Positions 1-6,279 of a stretch of DNA of 8,833 nt are shown in pieces. A program made the translations under genes and the position numbers. The DNA is from Victivallaceae bacterium. Lineage in GTDB: Bacteria; Verrucomicrobiota; Lentisphaeria; Victivallales; Victivallaceae. The stretch spans positions 1-8,833 of the forward strand of contig JAQVVK010000088.1 in NCBI GenBank assembly GCA_028698975.1, in the 5' to 3' direction. The notes under the pieces were generated by a model. The model was given only the letters and a program-made list of their open reading frames with translations, did no database searches and was not told the DNA's origin. Each line of letters opens with the position of its first letter. The stretch's first letter is position 1.

Positions 1-369
1 ATACGGTTTGTGCCGGATTCCGGGAAGCGGCTTGAATTTGGCTCTCTGCGCCAAATGATGCTTGGTGCGGTGGAGTTCGCCGGGAAACTTTACGCCAGCC
101 TTGACGATCCCGATGAAATGCTTACGTTGAATTTGACGCTGGGCGACGCCGACGGCTGGCAGCTTGCCGCACCGGGACGCAACGGATTTTGTCATATTTC
201 GGAGATCGCGGTGGAGTTGCGCCGGTCCGCCGCCGATCTGGCCGCCGCCCCACTCCGCCATGCCGAAAAACTTCTGGAAAATGTCTGCGAACGCTTCAAC
301 CTCTCCGGCCGTGATTTTGCCGCCGCATTGAATGCCGTCGCGGATGTTGCCGGGAAAGGCCGCCGATGA
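1..369 (+). CDS. 3' end of an unrecognised protein gene, upstream of dinG
   Basis: The frame is open from the first base of the window to a TGA at 367-369, giving about 122 visible residues. A GTG at 10 could be a start, but no ribosome binding site is visible before it, so I treat the gene as cut by the window edge. The visible part begins with a basic/hydrophobic stretch and a mixed alpha/beta-looking segment (LTLNLTLGD...WQLA). It then becomes helix-rich and ends with a basic GKGRR tail. There is no signal peptide, membrane segment or recognisable catalytic motif. The stop overlaps the dinG start as ATGA, so the two genes are probably co-transcribed and translationally coupled. I do not recognise the family and assign no function. 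It could be the C-terminal domain of a larger protein. Codon use matches its neighbours. Confidence 0.6.
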   Translation: MRFVPDSGKRLEFGSLRQMMLGAVEFAGKLYASLDDPDEMLTLNLTLGDADGWQLAAPGRNGFCHISEIAVELRRSAADLAAAPLRHAEKLLENVCERFNLSGRDFAAALNAVADVAGKGRR

Positions 370-2372
370 TCGATCTTGCCGTGTCCCCGGCGGCGACGTC
401 GCCGGTGTCGCTTCGGGAACTGTGCGAGCGTTTTTTTGCGCCGGATGGTATTCTGCGCAGCACCGCCGCCCAGTCCGGCAAGGCGTGCGAGTACCGCCCG
501 CAACAGCTGGAAATGGCTCGCGCCCTAGTCGAAATCCTGGAGAAGGGCCGTCATCTCTGTGTTGAAGCTCCGACCGGGGTCGGCAAGAGTTTCGCCTATC
601 TGGTGCCTTTGATCTATCGGGCGAAACAGGAGGGCCGCCCGGCGGTGGTCTCGACGGAAACGATCAATCTTCAGGAGCAGCTCATTCAAAAGGACATCCC
701 GTTTCTGGCCAAGCTCTGCGGGGTGGAGTTTAAGGCGGCTTTGGCCAAGGGGCGTCACAACTATCTGTGTCGGCGCAGGTTTGCCTTGCTTTCCGGGGAG
801 CAGCGCGATTCGCTTTTGCCCTCGGCGACTTTGCTGGCCGATCTCAAACTGCTCGACCGCTGGTGCCGCGATACCAAAGACGGCGACCGCGACGGTGCGG
901 ATTTCCGCCCCGATCCGGCGGTGTGGAGCATGGTATGCAGTGAGACTTCCGGCTGTCTCGGCCCGAAATGCGGTTTCTTTCGCACCTGTTTCTACCAACG
1001 GGCGCGGCTGGAATGGGCCAACGCCGATATAATCGTCGCCAATCACGCGCTGTTTTTCACCGATATGGCGATGAAAGCCGCCTCCGGCACCGCCGCCGGC
1101 GGGCTGCTGCCCAATTACGGAGTGGTGCTGATCGACGAGGCGCACACGCTTGAAGCCAACGCCGCCGAATATCTCGGTATTCATATTTCGCACGCCGGGG
1201 TCAACGGCGCGCTCAACCGTCTTTACAACCCGGAATCCGCCCGCGGTCTGTTGATGCGCGAGGGTAAGACGGCCATGAAACTGCGGGCGGCGGCGGCCGA
1301 AGTAAGGCGTGCTTCCAACGATTTCTTCGCCCGGTATGAAGCATTTCTGGCCGAACGGTCGGAAAATTCGGCTCGCATCCTTGACCCCGGTCTGGTGCGC
1401 GACAATCTATCCGGGGTGCTGCTTGAATTTTACAAGCAGGCCGCCGCCTATGCCGAGGATGAGGTTGAAGACGATTCGCTGCGCACCGAATTTGCCTTGC
1501 AGCTGTCGCGCTGTCTTGAATACGCCAGTTCGCTTTCGGAATTTGCCATGCAGTCGCGCCCCGACTCGGCTTATTATGTCGAAAACGAGCGCGACAATAT
1601 TTCGGTGAACATCGCGCCGCTTAACGTGGCGGAGATCTTGAGCGAACAGCTTTTCGGGCAGGATTTTCCGGTGGCGTTGTGCAGTGCCACGCTCACCGTC
1701 GGCAACCGTTTCGACTATTATGCCGGGCGGATCGGTTTCCACGACGGCGAAGCGTTGCGGCTGGATTCGCCTTTCAGCGCGGAACAGGCCAAACTGTATA
1801 TACCGCGCACGATGCCCGATCCCGGTTTGCAGGAGGATTTCGAGGAGGCGGTCTGCGACGAACTTCCGCGTTTCCTCGATATGAGCAAGGGACGCGCCTT
1901 TGTGCTGTTTACCAGCCACAAGATGTTGCGCCATGTGTCGGAGGCAATGCGTCCGCACTGTCTCAAAAATGGCTGGCGACTGCTGATTCAGGGTGAGGAT
2001 TTGAGCCGTACCGCGATGCTGCGCGAATTCAAGGCGGGCAACGCGGTGCTGTTTGGCACCGACAGCTTCTGGACTGGGGTCGATGTGCCGGGCGACGCGC
2101 TCAGCAATGTGGTTATAACCAAACTGCCGTTTCTTTCGCCTGGTAATCCGCTGGTGGCGGCCCGCGAGGAACGCATCAGATTGAGCGGCAAGAATCCGTT
2201 TATGGAGTACAGTTTGCCCGAAGCGGTGCTTAAGTTCAAACAGGGCGTCGGGCGGCTGATCCGCAGTCGCTCCGACACCGGCATATTGGTATTGCTCGAC
2301 CGACGCGTATTCACCAAGCGTTACGGACGGATGTTTCTGGACTCCATACCTTATAAGGTCGAACAGGTCTGA
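366..2372 (+). CDS. dinG: DinG/XPD-family ATP-dependent DNA helicase with Fe-S cluster
   Basis: This is a superfamily 2 helicase of 668 residues, expected to unwind DNA 5'-3' in repair or in resolving replication obstacles such as R-loops. The Walker A motif EAPTGVGKS lies at residues 67-75 and the DEAH box (LIDEAHTLE) has its Asp at 257. Between them sits an XPD-type iron-sulfur domain with cysteines C135, C197, C202 and C208 (an extra C191 is nearby). After it comes the conserved ANHALFF segment at 225-231. The C-terminal RecA-like lobe has GTDSFWTGVD (564-573) and the arginine-finger motif QGVGRLIR (626-633). No N-terminal exonuclease domain is present, unlike some Firmicutes DinG proteins. 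The ATG at 366 overlaps the previous stop, with a weak AAGG at 356-359 six bases upstream. The family call is firm. Whether it is orthologous to E. coli DinG or to YoaA is not decided. Confidence 0.93.
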   Translation: MIDLAVSPAATSPVSLRELCERFFAPDGILRSTAAQSGKACEYRPQQLEMARALVEILEKGRHLCVEAPTGVGKSFAYLVPLIYRAKQEGRPAVVSTETINLQEQLIQKDIPFLAKLCGVEFKAALAKGRHNYLCRRRFALLSGEQRDSLLPSATLLADLKLLDRWCRDTKDGDRDGADFRPDPAVWSMVCSETSGCLGPKCGFFRTCFYQRARLEWANADIIVANHALFFTDMAMKAASGTAAGGLLPNYGVVLIDEAHTLEANAAEYLGIHISHAGVNGALNRLYNPESARGLLMREGKTAMKLRAAAAEVRRASNDFFARYEAFLAERSENSARILDPGLVRDNLSGVLLEFYKQAAAYAEDEVEDDSLRTEFALQLSRCLEYASSLSEFAMQSRPDSAYYVENERDNISVNIAPLNVAEILSEQLFGQDFPVALCSATLTVGNRFDYYAGRIGFHDGEALRLDSPFSAEQAKLYIPRTMPDPGLQEDFEEAVCDELPRFLDMSKGRAFVLFTSHKMLRHVSEAMRPHCLKNGWRLLIQGEDLSRTAMLREFKAGNAVLFGTDSFWTGVDVPGDALSNVVITKLPFLSPGNPLVAAREERIRLSGKNPFMEYSLPEAVLKFKQGVGRLIRSRSDTGILVLLDRRVFTKRYGRMFLDSIPYKVEQV

Positions 2373-2399
2373 TCGGTTGGTTTTGCAAAACAAACTTGA

Positions 2400-3689
2400 T
2401 TACTTGCGGCGAATTGTCCCGGCCCGGCCGTGAGCGGCCAAACCCTCCATTTCGCCGAAGCACTCGACGACGCCGGCTTCACGCCGCATGGCCGCTTCGG
2501 TATAGCGCACAATGCTCGAACGCCGGAAAAATCCCGGAGTGTCCAACCCGTTGAAGTAACGCGCACTCGACGCGGTCGGCAGCACATGCGACGGCCCGGC
2601 GCAGAAGTCGCCGATGGGTTCGGGCGTCCACCCGCCGAGGAAGATCGCTCCGGCGGCGGTGACGCGACGGGCCATGCGCTCCGGGTTCTTGACCTGAAGT
2701 TCCAAGTGTTCCGGCGCGTATTTCGAGGCAATGGCCGCCGCCTGCTCCAGATCGCGGGCTAAAATAAAGAACAATCCCTTGTCCATCACCCGGTCGACGG
2801 TGGCCACCCGGGGGAGCGACATTTTTTGACGCATGAATTCAGCCTTGACCGCTTCAAGCATGTCCGCGTCGGTCGAGACCAGCACCGCCTGCTCCAGACC
2901 GGAACCGTGCTCGGCCTGACTGAGCAGATCGGCCGCGGCAAAATCGCTGCGCCCCGAACCGTCGGTCACGACCATGACTTCACTCGGCCCCGCCACCATG
3001 TCGATGGCGACCCGACCGTAAAGCAGCTTCTTTGCGGCGGTGACGTAGGCGTTGCCGGGGCCGACCAGTTTTTCGACTTTCGGCACCGTCGCGGTGCCCA
3101 GCGCAAGCGCGGCCACGCCGTAAACGCCGCCCAGACGGTAGACTTCGGTAACGCCGGCCTGCTTCATGGCGTAGAGTACCGCCGGGTGCACGCTGCCGTC
3201 TTTGCGGGCAGGGGTGGCTGCGGCGATCTCCTTTACCCCGACCGCTCCGGCGATGCCGGCGGTATGGATAACAGTCGAGACCAGCGGCGCGGTGCCGCCG
3301 GGAATATATACGCCGACCCGGTCGAGCGGCTCAAACTTCTCTCCGACGGTTACCCCGGGGCGCGGCGACGCCGTCCAGCCCTTGGGCACGGTCAGTTTGG
3401 CAAAGGCGCGCACGTTGCGAAGCGCGGTGTTGATCGCCGATTTTTCCCGGCGGGTCAACTGGCCGGCGGCAGCGTCGATCTCGCCTTGCGGCACCTTGAA
3501 CTGCTCCGGCGTCAGCTTGACGTGATCGAACTTCAAGGCGAACCCGGCCAAAGCCGAGTCGCCGTCTTTTTTCACCGCGTCGATGATGGCGGCGGCCTGC
3601 GCCTCGATTTCCGCCGGATACGAGGGGCGGTTGTAGAGGGCTTCAAGCTGTTCTTCAAAGTCCGGGTCGCGGAAGCTGATGGTTTTCAT
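2400..3689 (-). CDS. hisD: histidinol dehydrogenase
   Basis: HisD oxidises L-histidinol via histidinaldehyde to L-histidine with two NAD+, the last steps of histidine synthesis in the cytoplasm. The 429-residue length is normal for the family. Visible landmarks are GVYIPGGTAP (126-135), LVGPGNAYV (208-216), AGPSEVMV (233-240), SQAEHG (257-262), the catalytic pair APEH with E327 and H328, and GDFCAGPSH (360-368). By alignment with the E. coli enzyme the zinc ligands correspond to Q258, H261, D361 and H420, and all are present. The usual GGAQAIAAL segment reads GGVYGVAAL here (187-195). The gene starts 2 bases after the panC stop, with no strong ribosome binding site, suggesting translational coupling as the last gene of ilvE-panC-hisD. 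Its 3' end faces dinG across 27 bases. No other his genes are in view. Confidence 0.95.
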   Translation of the reverse strand: MKTISFRDPDFEEQLEALYNRPSYPAEIEAQAAAIIDAVKKDGDSALAGFALKFDHVKLTPEQFKVPQGEIDAAAGQLTRREKSAINTALRNVRAFAKLTVPKGWTASPRPGVTVGEKFEPLDRVGVYIPGGTAPLVSTVIHTAGIAGAVGVKEIAAATPARKDGSVHPAVLYAMKQAGVTEVYRLGGVYGVAALALGTATVPKVEKLVGPGNAYVTAAKKLLYGRVAIDMVAGPSEVMVVTDGSGRSDFAAADLLSQAEHGSGLEQAVLVSTDADMLEAVKAEFMRQKMSLPRVATVDRVMDKGLFFILARDLEQAAAIASKYAPEHLELQVKNPERMARRVTAAGAIFLGGWTPEPIGDFCAGPSHVLPTASSARYFNGLDTPGFFRRSSIVRYTEAAMRREAGVVECFGEMEGLAAHGRAGTIRRK

Positions 3690-3691
3690 AA

Positions 3692-4540
3692 TTAATTCAA
3701 TCCGATGATCTGGTTGTCGATAAGCCGGGTCGTGCCGAAATATACGGCCAAAGCCAGCAGTATTTCTTTTGTCGCGGCGGTCGGCGCGTCGAGGTTGGCG
3801 GTGTCGCGCGCCTCAACGTAGTCAATGCGGCCGCCGGCGTTGGTGATCTCGACCTTCATCGCTTCGATCACGCCGTCAACCGCCTCTATGCCATTGGCCT
3901 CGATCGCTTTACGGGCGGCGAAAAGCGCACGCGAAAGCACGAGTGCCCGCGCCTTTTCGTCGCAGGACAAATAGCGGTTGCGCGAACTGAGCGCAAGGCC
4001 GTCTTCCTGACGGACCAGCGGAGCCGCGACGATTTCGACCGGGAAATTCAGGTCGCGCACCATGCGACGGATGATCAAGAGCTGCTGGGCGTCTTTCTCG
4101 CCGAACACCGCCACATCGGGCAGCGTCAGGTTGAACAGCTTGGCCACAACGGTGCACACTCCCTTGAAGTGGATCGGCCGGGTCTTGCCACACAGCACCT
4201 TTGACAGATGGTTTTCCACGATCTCCACCGAAGCGTCCGCGGCGTACATGCCGCCCGGAGTCGGCGCATAGATGATGTCGGCTCCGTGCGCGGCGCACAA
4301 CTCGCGGTCGTGCTCGAAATCACGCGGATATTTGTCGAGATCCTCGTTTGGCCCAAACTGGGTCGGATTTACGAAGATCGACACGATCACCACATCGGCG
4401 CGTTGGCGGGCGATGTCGATGAGCGAGGCGTGACCGGCGTGGAGATAACCCATGGTAGGCACCAGCGCAATGGTCTTGCCGGTGCGTTTATACGAAAGCG
4501 CAAGTTTTTGAAGTTCCGCCGCTTCCTGAATGATTTTCAT
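3692..4540 (-). CDS. panC: pantothenate synthetase
   Basis: PanC joins pantoate and beta-alanine with ATP, through a pantoyl-adenylate intermediate, to make pantothenate, the coenzyme A precursor. The protein is 282 residues, typical of the family. The nucleotidyl-transferase signature is clear: VPTMGYLHAGH with the HxGH motif at 34-37, IFVNPTQFGPNEDLDKYPR (55-73), HFKGVCTVV (124-132), VFGEKDAQQL (145-154) and LALSSRNRYLS (182-192), which carries the KMSKS-equivalent loop. The C-terminal YVEARD (241-246) and RLIDN (272-276) segments close the small domain. The gene starts 11 bases after the ilvE stop. The TGAGG formed by the ilvE stop and following bases may serve as its ribosome binding site. 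The substrate pantoate derives from 2-ketoisovalerate, the keto acid handled by the ilvE product upstream, so the pairing makes metabolic sense. Confidence 0.96.
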   Translation of the reverse strand: MKIIQEAAELQKLALSYKRTGKTIALVPTMGYLHAGHASLIDIARQRADVVIVSIFVNPTQFGPNEDLDKYPRDFEHDRELCAAHGADIIYAPTPGGMYAADASVEIVENHLSKVLCGKTRPIHFKGVCTVVAKLFNLTLPDVAVFGEKDAQQLLIIRRMVRDLNFPVEIVAAPLVRQEDGLALSSRNRYLSCDEKARALVLSRALFAARKAIEANGIEAVDGVIEAMKVEITNAGGRIDYVEARDTANLDAPTAATKEILLALAVYFGTTRLIDNQIIGLN

Positions 4541-4551
4541 TTAAGGCGACC

Positions 4552-5559
4552 TCAAAGCTCCGTAATGAAACCGTGTTTGTCCGGGAGTTCGCCGCGCTGC
4601 ACGCCGATCAACCCGTCGTAAAGTTTCTTCATCACCGGGCCGATCTCGGTCTGGTGGTAGTCATAAATCTTGTCGCCGTCAAAAATACGGCCGACCGGGG
4701 TCAGCACCACCGCGGTGCCGCAGGCGGCCACTTCGGCCAGCTCCGGCAGCTCGGTCGCTGCAATTTTGCGGTATTCTACCTCCATGCCGAGGTCGCGGGC
4801 GATGGCTTGTAGCGAGTTGTTGGTTATCGAGGGCAGAATAGAATCCGACTTCGGCGTGATGTACTTGCCGTCCTTGGTGATGGCGAGGAAGTTGCTGGTG
4901 CCGAATTCATCGACAAACGTGTGGCTGCCCGGGTCGAGAAAGAGCGCGATCGGGCAGTGATGATCTTTGGCCTGCTTGCTCGAAATAAGGCTGGCGGCGT
5001 AGTTGCCGGCGGCCTTGATGTGGCCGGTGCCGTGCGGCGCGGCGCGGTCGTAATCCTTGGAGATCATGGCATCGACCGGCTTAATGCCGTTTTTGTAATA
5101 ATTGCCGACCGGCACGACCATGATGACCAGCCAGTATTCGAGACTGGCGTTGACACCGATCTGCGGGGTGACTCCGAACATCACCGGTCTGATATAAAGC
5201 GAACCGCCGGATTCAAAGGGCGGTATGTATTCCTGATTGTCGCGCACCACGGTCTTGACCGCTTCGACGAACCGGTCAACCGGAAACTCCGGCATCAGAA
5301 GCTGGCGCGCCGAGCTGTTGAGGCGGGTTCCGTTGGCTTCGGGGCGGAAAATACGGACTTTGCCGTCGCGACCGCGAAAAGCCTTGCCGCCCTCGAAGAT
5401 AGCCTGACCGTAATGGAGGCAGTTGGCGGCGACCGACATGGTTATATCGTAGGTGTTGTAGAGTTGGCCGTCATCCCAGGCGCCGTCCTTGTAGTGGAAC
5501 CGGATGTTGCTTTTGGCGGGGCGGAATTGAAAACCGAGAGTATTCCAATCCAAATTCAT
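4552..5559 (-). CDS. ilvE: branched-chain amino acid aminotransferase, type II
   Basis: This class IV PLP-dependent transaminase moves amino groups between glutamate and the 2-keto acids of leucine, isoleucine and valine. The ATG at 5557-5559 is chosen because AAGGAGG lies six bases upstream; an in-frame ATG at 5595 would sit almost at the predicted transcription start. That gives 335 residues. In this numbering the motifs are HYGQAIFEGGKAFRG (49-63), SLYIRP (120-125), the PLP lysine K182 in GTGHIKAAGNYAASL, and VDEFGTSNF (216-224) with the conserved glutamate before the phosphate-binding turn. The sequence resembles eukaryotic and Bacteroidetes-type BCATs more than E. coli IlvE. It is the first gene of ilvE-panC-hisD and has a sigma-70-like promoter upstream. 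The leader is about 40 bases, too short for a classical attenuator, and none is visible. Confidence 0.94.
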   Translation of the reverse strand: MNLDWNTLGFQFRPAKSNIRFHYKDGAWDDGQLYNTYDITMSVAANCLHYGQAIFEGGKAFRGRDGKVRIFRPEANGTRLNSSARQLLMPEFPVDRFVEAVKTVVRDNQEYIPPFESGGSLYIRPVMFGVTPQIGVNASLEYWLVIMVVPVGNYYKNGIKPVDAMISKDYDRAAPHGTGHIKAAGNYAASLISSKQAKDHHCPIALFLDPGSHTFVDEFGTSNFLAITKDGKYITPKSDSILPSITNNSLQAIARDLGMEVEYRKIAATELPELAEVAACGTAVVLTPVGRIFDGDKIYDYHQTEIGPVMKKLYDGLIGVQRGELPDKHGFITEL

Positions 5560-5565
5560 CTCATG

Positions 5566-5572
5566 CCTCCTT
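5566..5572 (-). promoter_or_regulatory. ribosome binding site of ilvE
   Basis: On the minus strand AAGGAGG is followed by six bases and then the ATG at 5559. This near-perfect Shine-Dalgarno sequence selects that start over in-frame ATGs at 5580 and 5595. Confidence 0.85.
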
Positions 5573-5604
5573 TGATGCATATGTGAGAAAATCAATTATA
5601 TATT

Positions 5605-5633
5605 AATATACAATGGATTTACTGCAATAGCAA
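5605..5633 (-). promoter_or_regulatory. sigma-70-like promoter of ilvE-panC-hisD
   Basis: Reading the minus strand, a -35 TTGCTA (5633-5628) is separated by 17 bases from a -10 TATATT (5610-5605), predicting transcription from about 5598. The leader would then be about 40 bases before the ilvE ATG. The region is sharply more AT-rich than the surrounding genes. The -10 lies inside a 12-base AT palindrome (5599-5610). The match was judged by eye. Confidence 0.6.
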
Positions 5634-5695
5634 GACCGTTTTTCTATTTTGTCCTTGATACGGGCGGTCGTTTTGACTTTTTGTCGCTTCCGGGG

Positions 5696-5723
5696 TTGTG
5701 ATCTGCATAAATCGCATTATATT
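5696..5723 (+). promoter_or_regulatory. sigma-70-like promoter of the small lipoprotein gene
   Basis: A -35 TTGTGA (5696-5701) and a -10 TATATT (5718-5723) are 16 bases apart, predicting a start near 5730 and a leader of about 30 bases. It is divergent from the ilvE promoter across roughly 60 bases that hold no other recognisable signal. This call rests on consensus likeness and position only. Confidence 0.5.
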
Positions 5724-5745
5724 GTGGTATGGGCAACCATCAAAC

Positions 5746-5752
5746 AAGGGAG
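5746..5752 (+). promoter_or_regulatory. ribosome binding site of the lipoprotein gene
   Basis: AAGGGAG is followed by six bases and an ATG at 5759. It favours that start over the in-frame ATG at 5729, which would add ten residues before the signal peptide and lies at the predicted transcription start. Confidence 0.75.
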
Positions 5753-5758
5753 TGTTTT

Positions 5759-6103
5759 ATGGAGATAAAAACCTTTTTTTCCGCCGCGTTTGCGGCGGCT
5801 GCGCTGTTGTGCGGCTGCGACGGCGGCAGCGACGAGGAGCGAACCCCGGAGGAGATCAGGAAACTGGCGGCCGATATGAGTTACGAGGAGATCGAGGAAA
5901 GGCTGGCCGAGTGTGCCGACAAGATCGAGGATGTGACCGAGGAACTCAAGGACAAAACCGAGGAACTCTCCGAAATCCCGATAAGCGAGCAGTTGGGCGA
6001 TGAAGCCAAAAAACTTCAGCTTGACATTTCCAGACTGGGTGAATCCCTGAAGAAACTGCAAAGAAATATGCAGGCCTACGCCGACACCCTGAAAAACAAA
6101 TAA
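5759..6103 (+). CDS. small coiled-coil lipoprotein, function unknown
   Basis: This predicted 114-residue protein has a lipoprotein signal peptide: a short charged start (MEIK), a hydrophobic stretch FFSAAFAAAALL (6-17), and a lipobox LCGC with the modified cysteine at C20. The cysteine at -2 is a little unusual. Mature residues begin DGGSDEE, and Asp at +2 would retain the protein in the inner membrane by the E. coli rule, which may not hold in this organism. Residues 28-114 are highly charged and almost wholly helical in character (repeated EEIEERL, EELKDKTEEL, KKLQLDISRL), interrupted near IPISEQLG (73-80), so two coiled-coil helices are likely. The gene is monocistronic, with its own promoter and an intrinsic terminator 50 bases after the stop. 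I recognise no family. An Lpp-like structural or envelope-stress role is possible but unsupported. Confidence 0.8.
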   Translation: MEIKTFFSAAFAAAALLCGCDGGSDEERTPEEIRKLAADMSYEEIEERLAECADKIEDVTEELKDKTEELSEIPISEQLGDEAKKLQLDISRLGESLKKLQRNMQAYADTLKNK

Positions 6104-6152
6104 CCACCATTTGCCTGACCGGCTGAACAGCTTCGTTTTCAAGTCATTGACC

Positions 6153-6180
6153 ACGCCACCCGAAACGGTGGCGTTTTTTT
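6153..6180 (+). terminator. Rho-independent terminator after the lipoprotein gene
   Basis: ACGCCACC (6153-6160) pairs with GGTGGCGT (6167-6174) around the loop CGAAAC. The outer A-T pair uses the first base of a run of seven Ts (6174-6180). It is a strong intrinsic terminator isolating the lipoprotein transcript from the iclR promoter downstream. Confidence 0.92.
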
Positions 6181-6201
6181 ATGCACGGATAGAAATCCAA
6201 C

Positions 6202-6239
6202 TTGATTAATTCATATAGTGGTTGTATATTATTTATAAT
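6202..6239 (+). promoter_or_regulatory. promoter region of the iclR operon
   Basis: A -35 TTGATT (6202-6207) and a -10 TATATT (6225-6230) are 17 bases apart, predicting a start near 6237. A second possible -10, TATAAT, lies at 6234-6239 and could pair with TTCATA (6210-6215) at 18 bases. Either start falls just upstream of, or beside, the inverted repeat at 6249-6263. The block TTGTATATTA is shared with the ilvE promoter. Confidence 0.55.
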
Positions 6240-6248
6240 AAACATAAA

Positions 6249-6263
6249 GTTCACAATGTGAAC
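6249..6263 (+). promoter_or_regulatory. inverted-repeat operator, candidate IclR-family binding site
   Basis: GTTCACA-A-TGTGAAC is a perfect inverted repeat of 7-base arms around one base. It sits roughly 10-25 bases after the predicted transcription start and 16 bases before the iclR ATG. IclR-family proteins often bind short palindromes with GTTC/GAAC-type ends, and many repress their own gene. Its position suggests autorepression of the iclR-SDR-dehydratase transcript. The binding itself is inference. Confidence 0.65.
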
Positions 6264-6279
6264 CAAGCAAGGCGCGACT

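Noticed and set aside
1407..2393. A 328-codon minus-strand frame over the 3' half of dinG
   Set aside because: It is a shadow of GC-rich dinG codons: no motif, no ribosome binding site, and it would overlap a well-supported helicase.
2376..2395. Palindrome GTTTTGCAAAAC at the dinG/hisD convergent junction as a shared terminator
   Set aside because: The 12-base core has no loop, is AT-rich and is not followed by a T-run on either strand, so a functioning intrinsic terminator is doubtful. The 27-base junction holds nothing else.
2826..3695. A 289-codon plus-strand frame opposite hisD
   Set aside because: HisD is complete with every active-site residue on the other strand. This frame has low-complexity Gly/Arg/Asp composition and no recognisable fold.
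4921..5586. A 221-codon plus-strand frame opposite ilvE
   Set aside because: It is antisense to a motif-complete aminotransferase and begins inside that gene without a ribosome binding site.
5560..5595. N-terminal extension of IlvE from the ATG at 5595
   Set aside because: The extension would start at the predicted transcription start without a ribosome binding site, while the ATG at 5559 has AAGGAGG at ideal spacing and matches the family's N-terminus.
5634..5669. GACCG...CGGTC as a hairpin between the divergent promoters
   Set aside because: Only five pairs flank a loop of about 25 bases. This is likely chance and not associated with a T-run in the right place for either gene.
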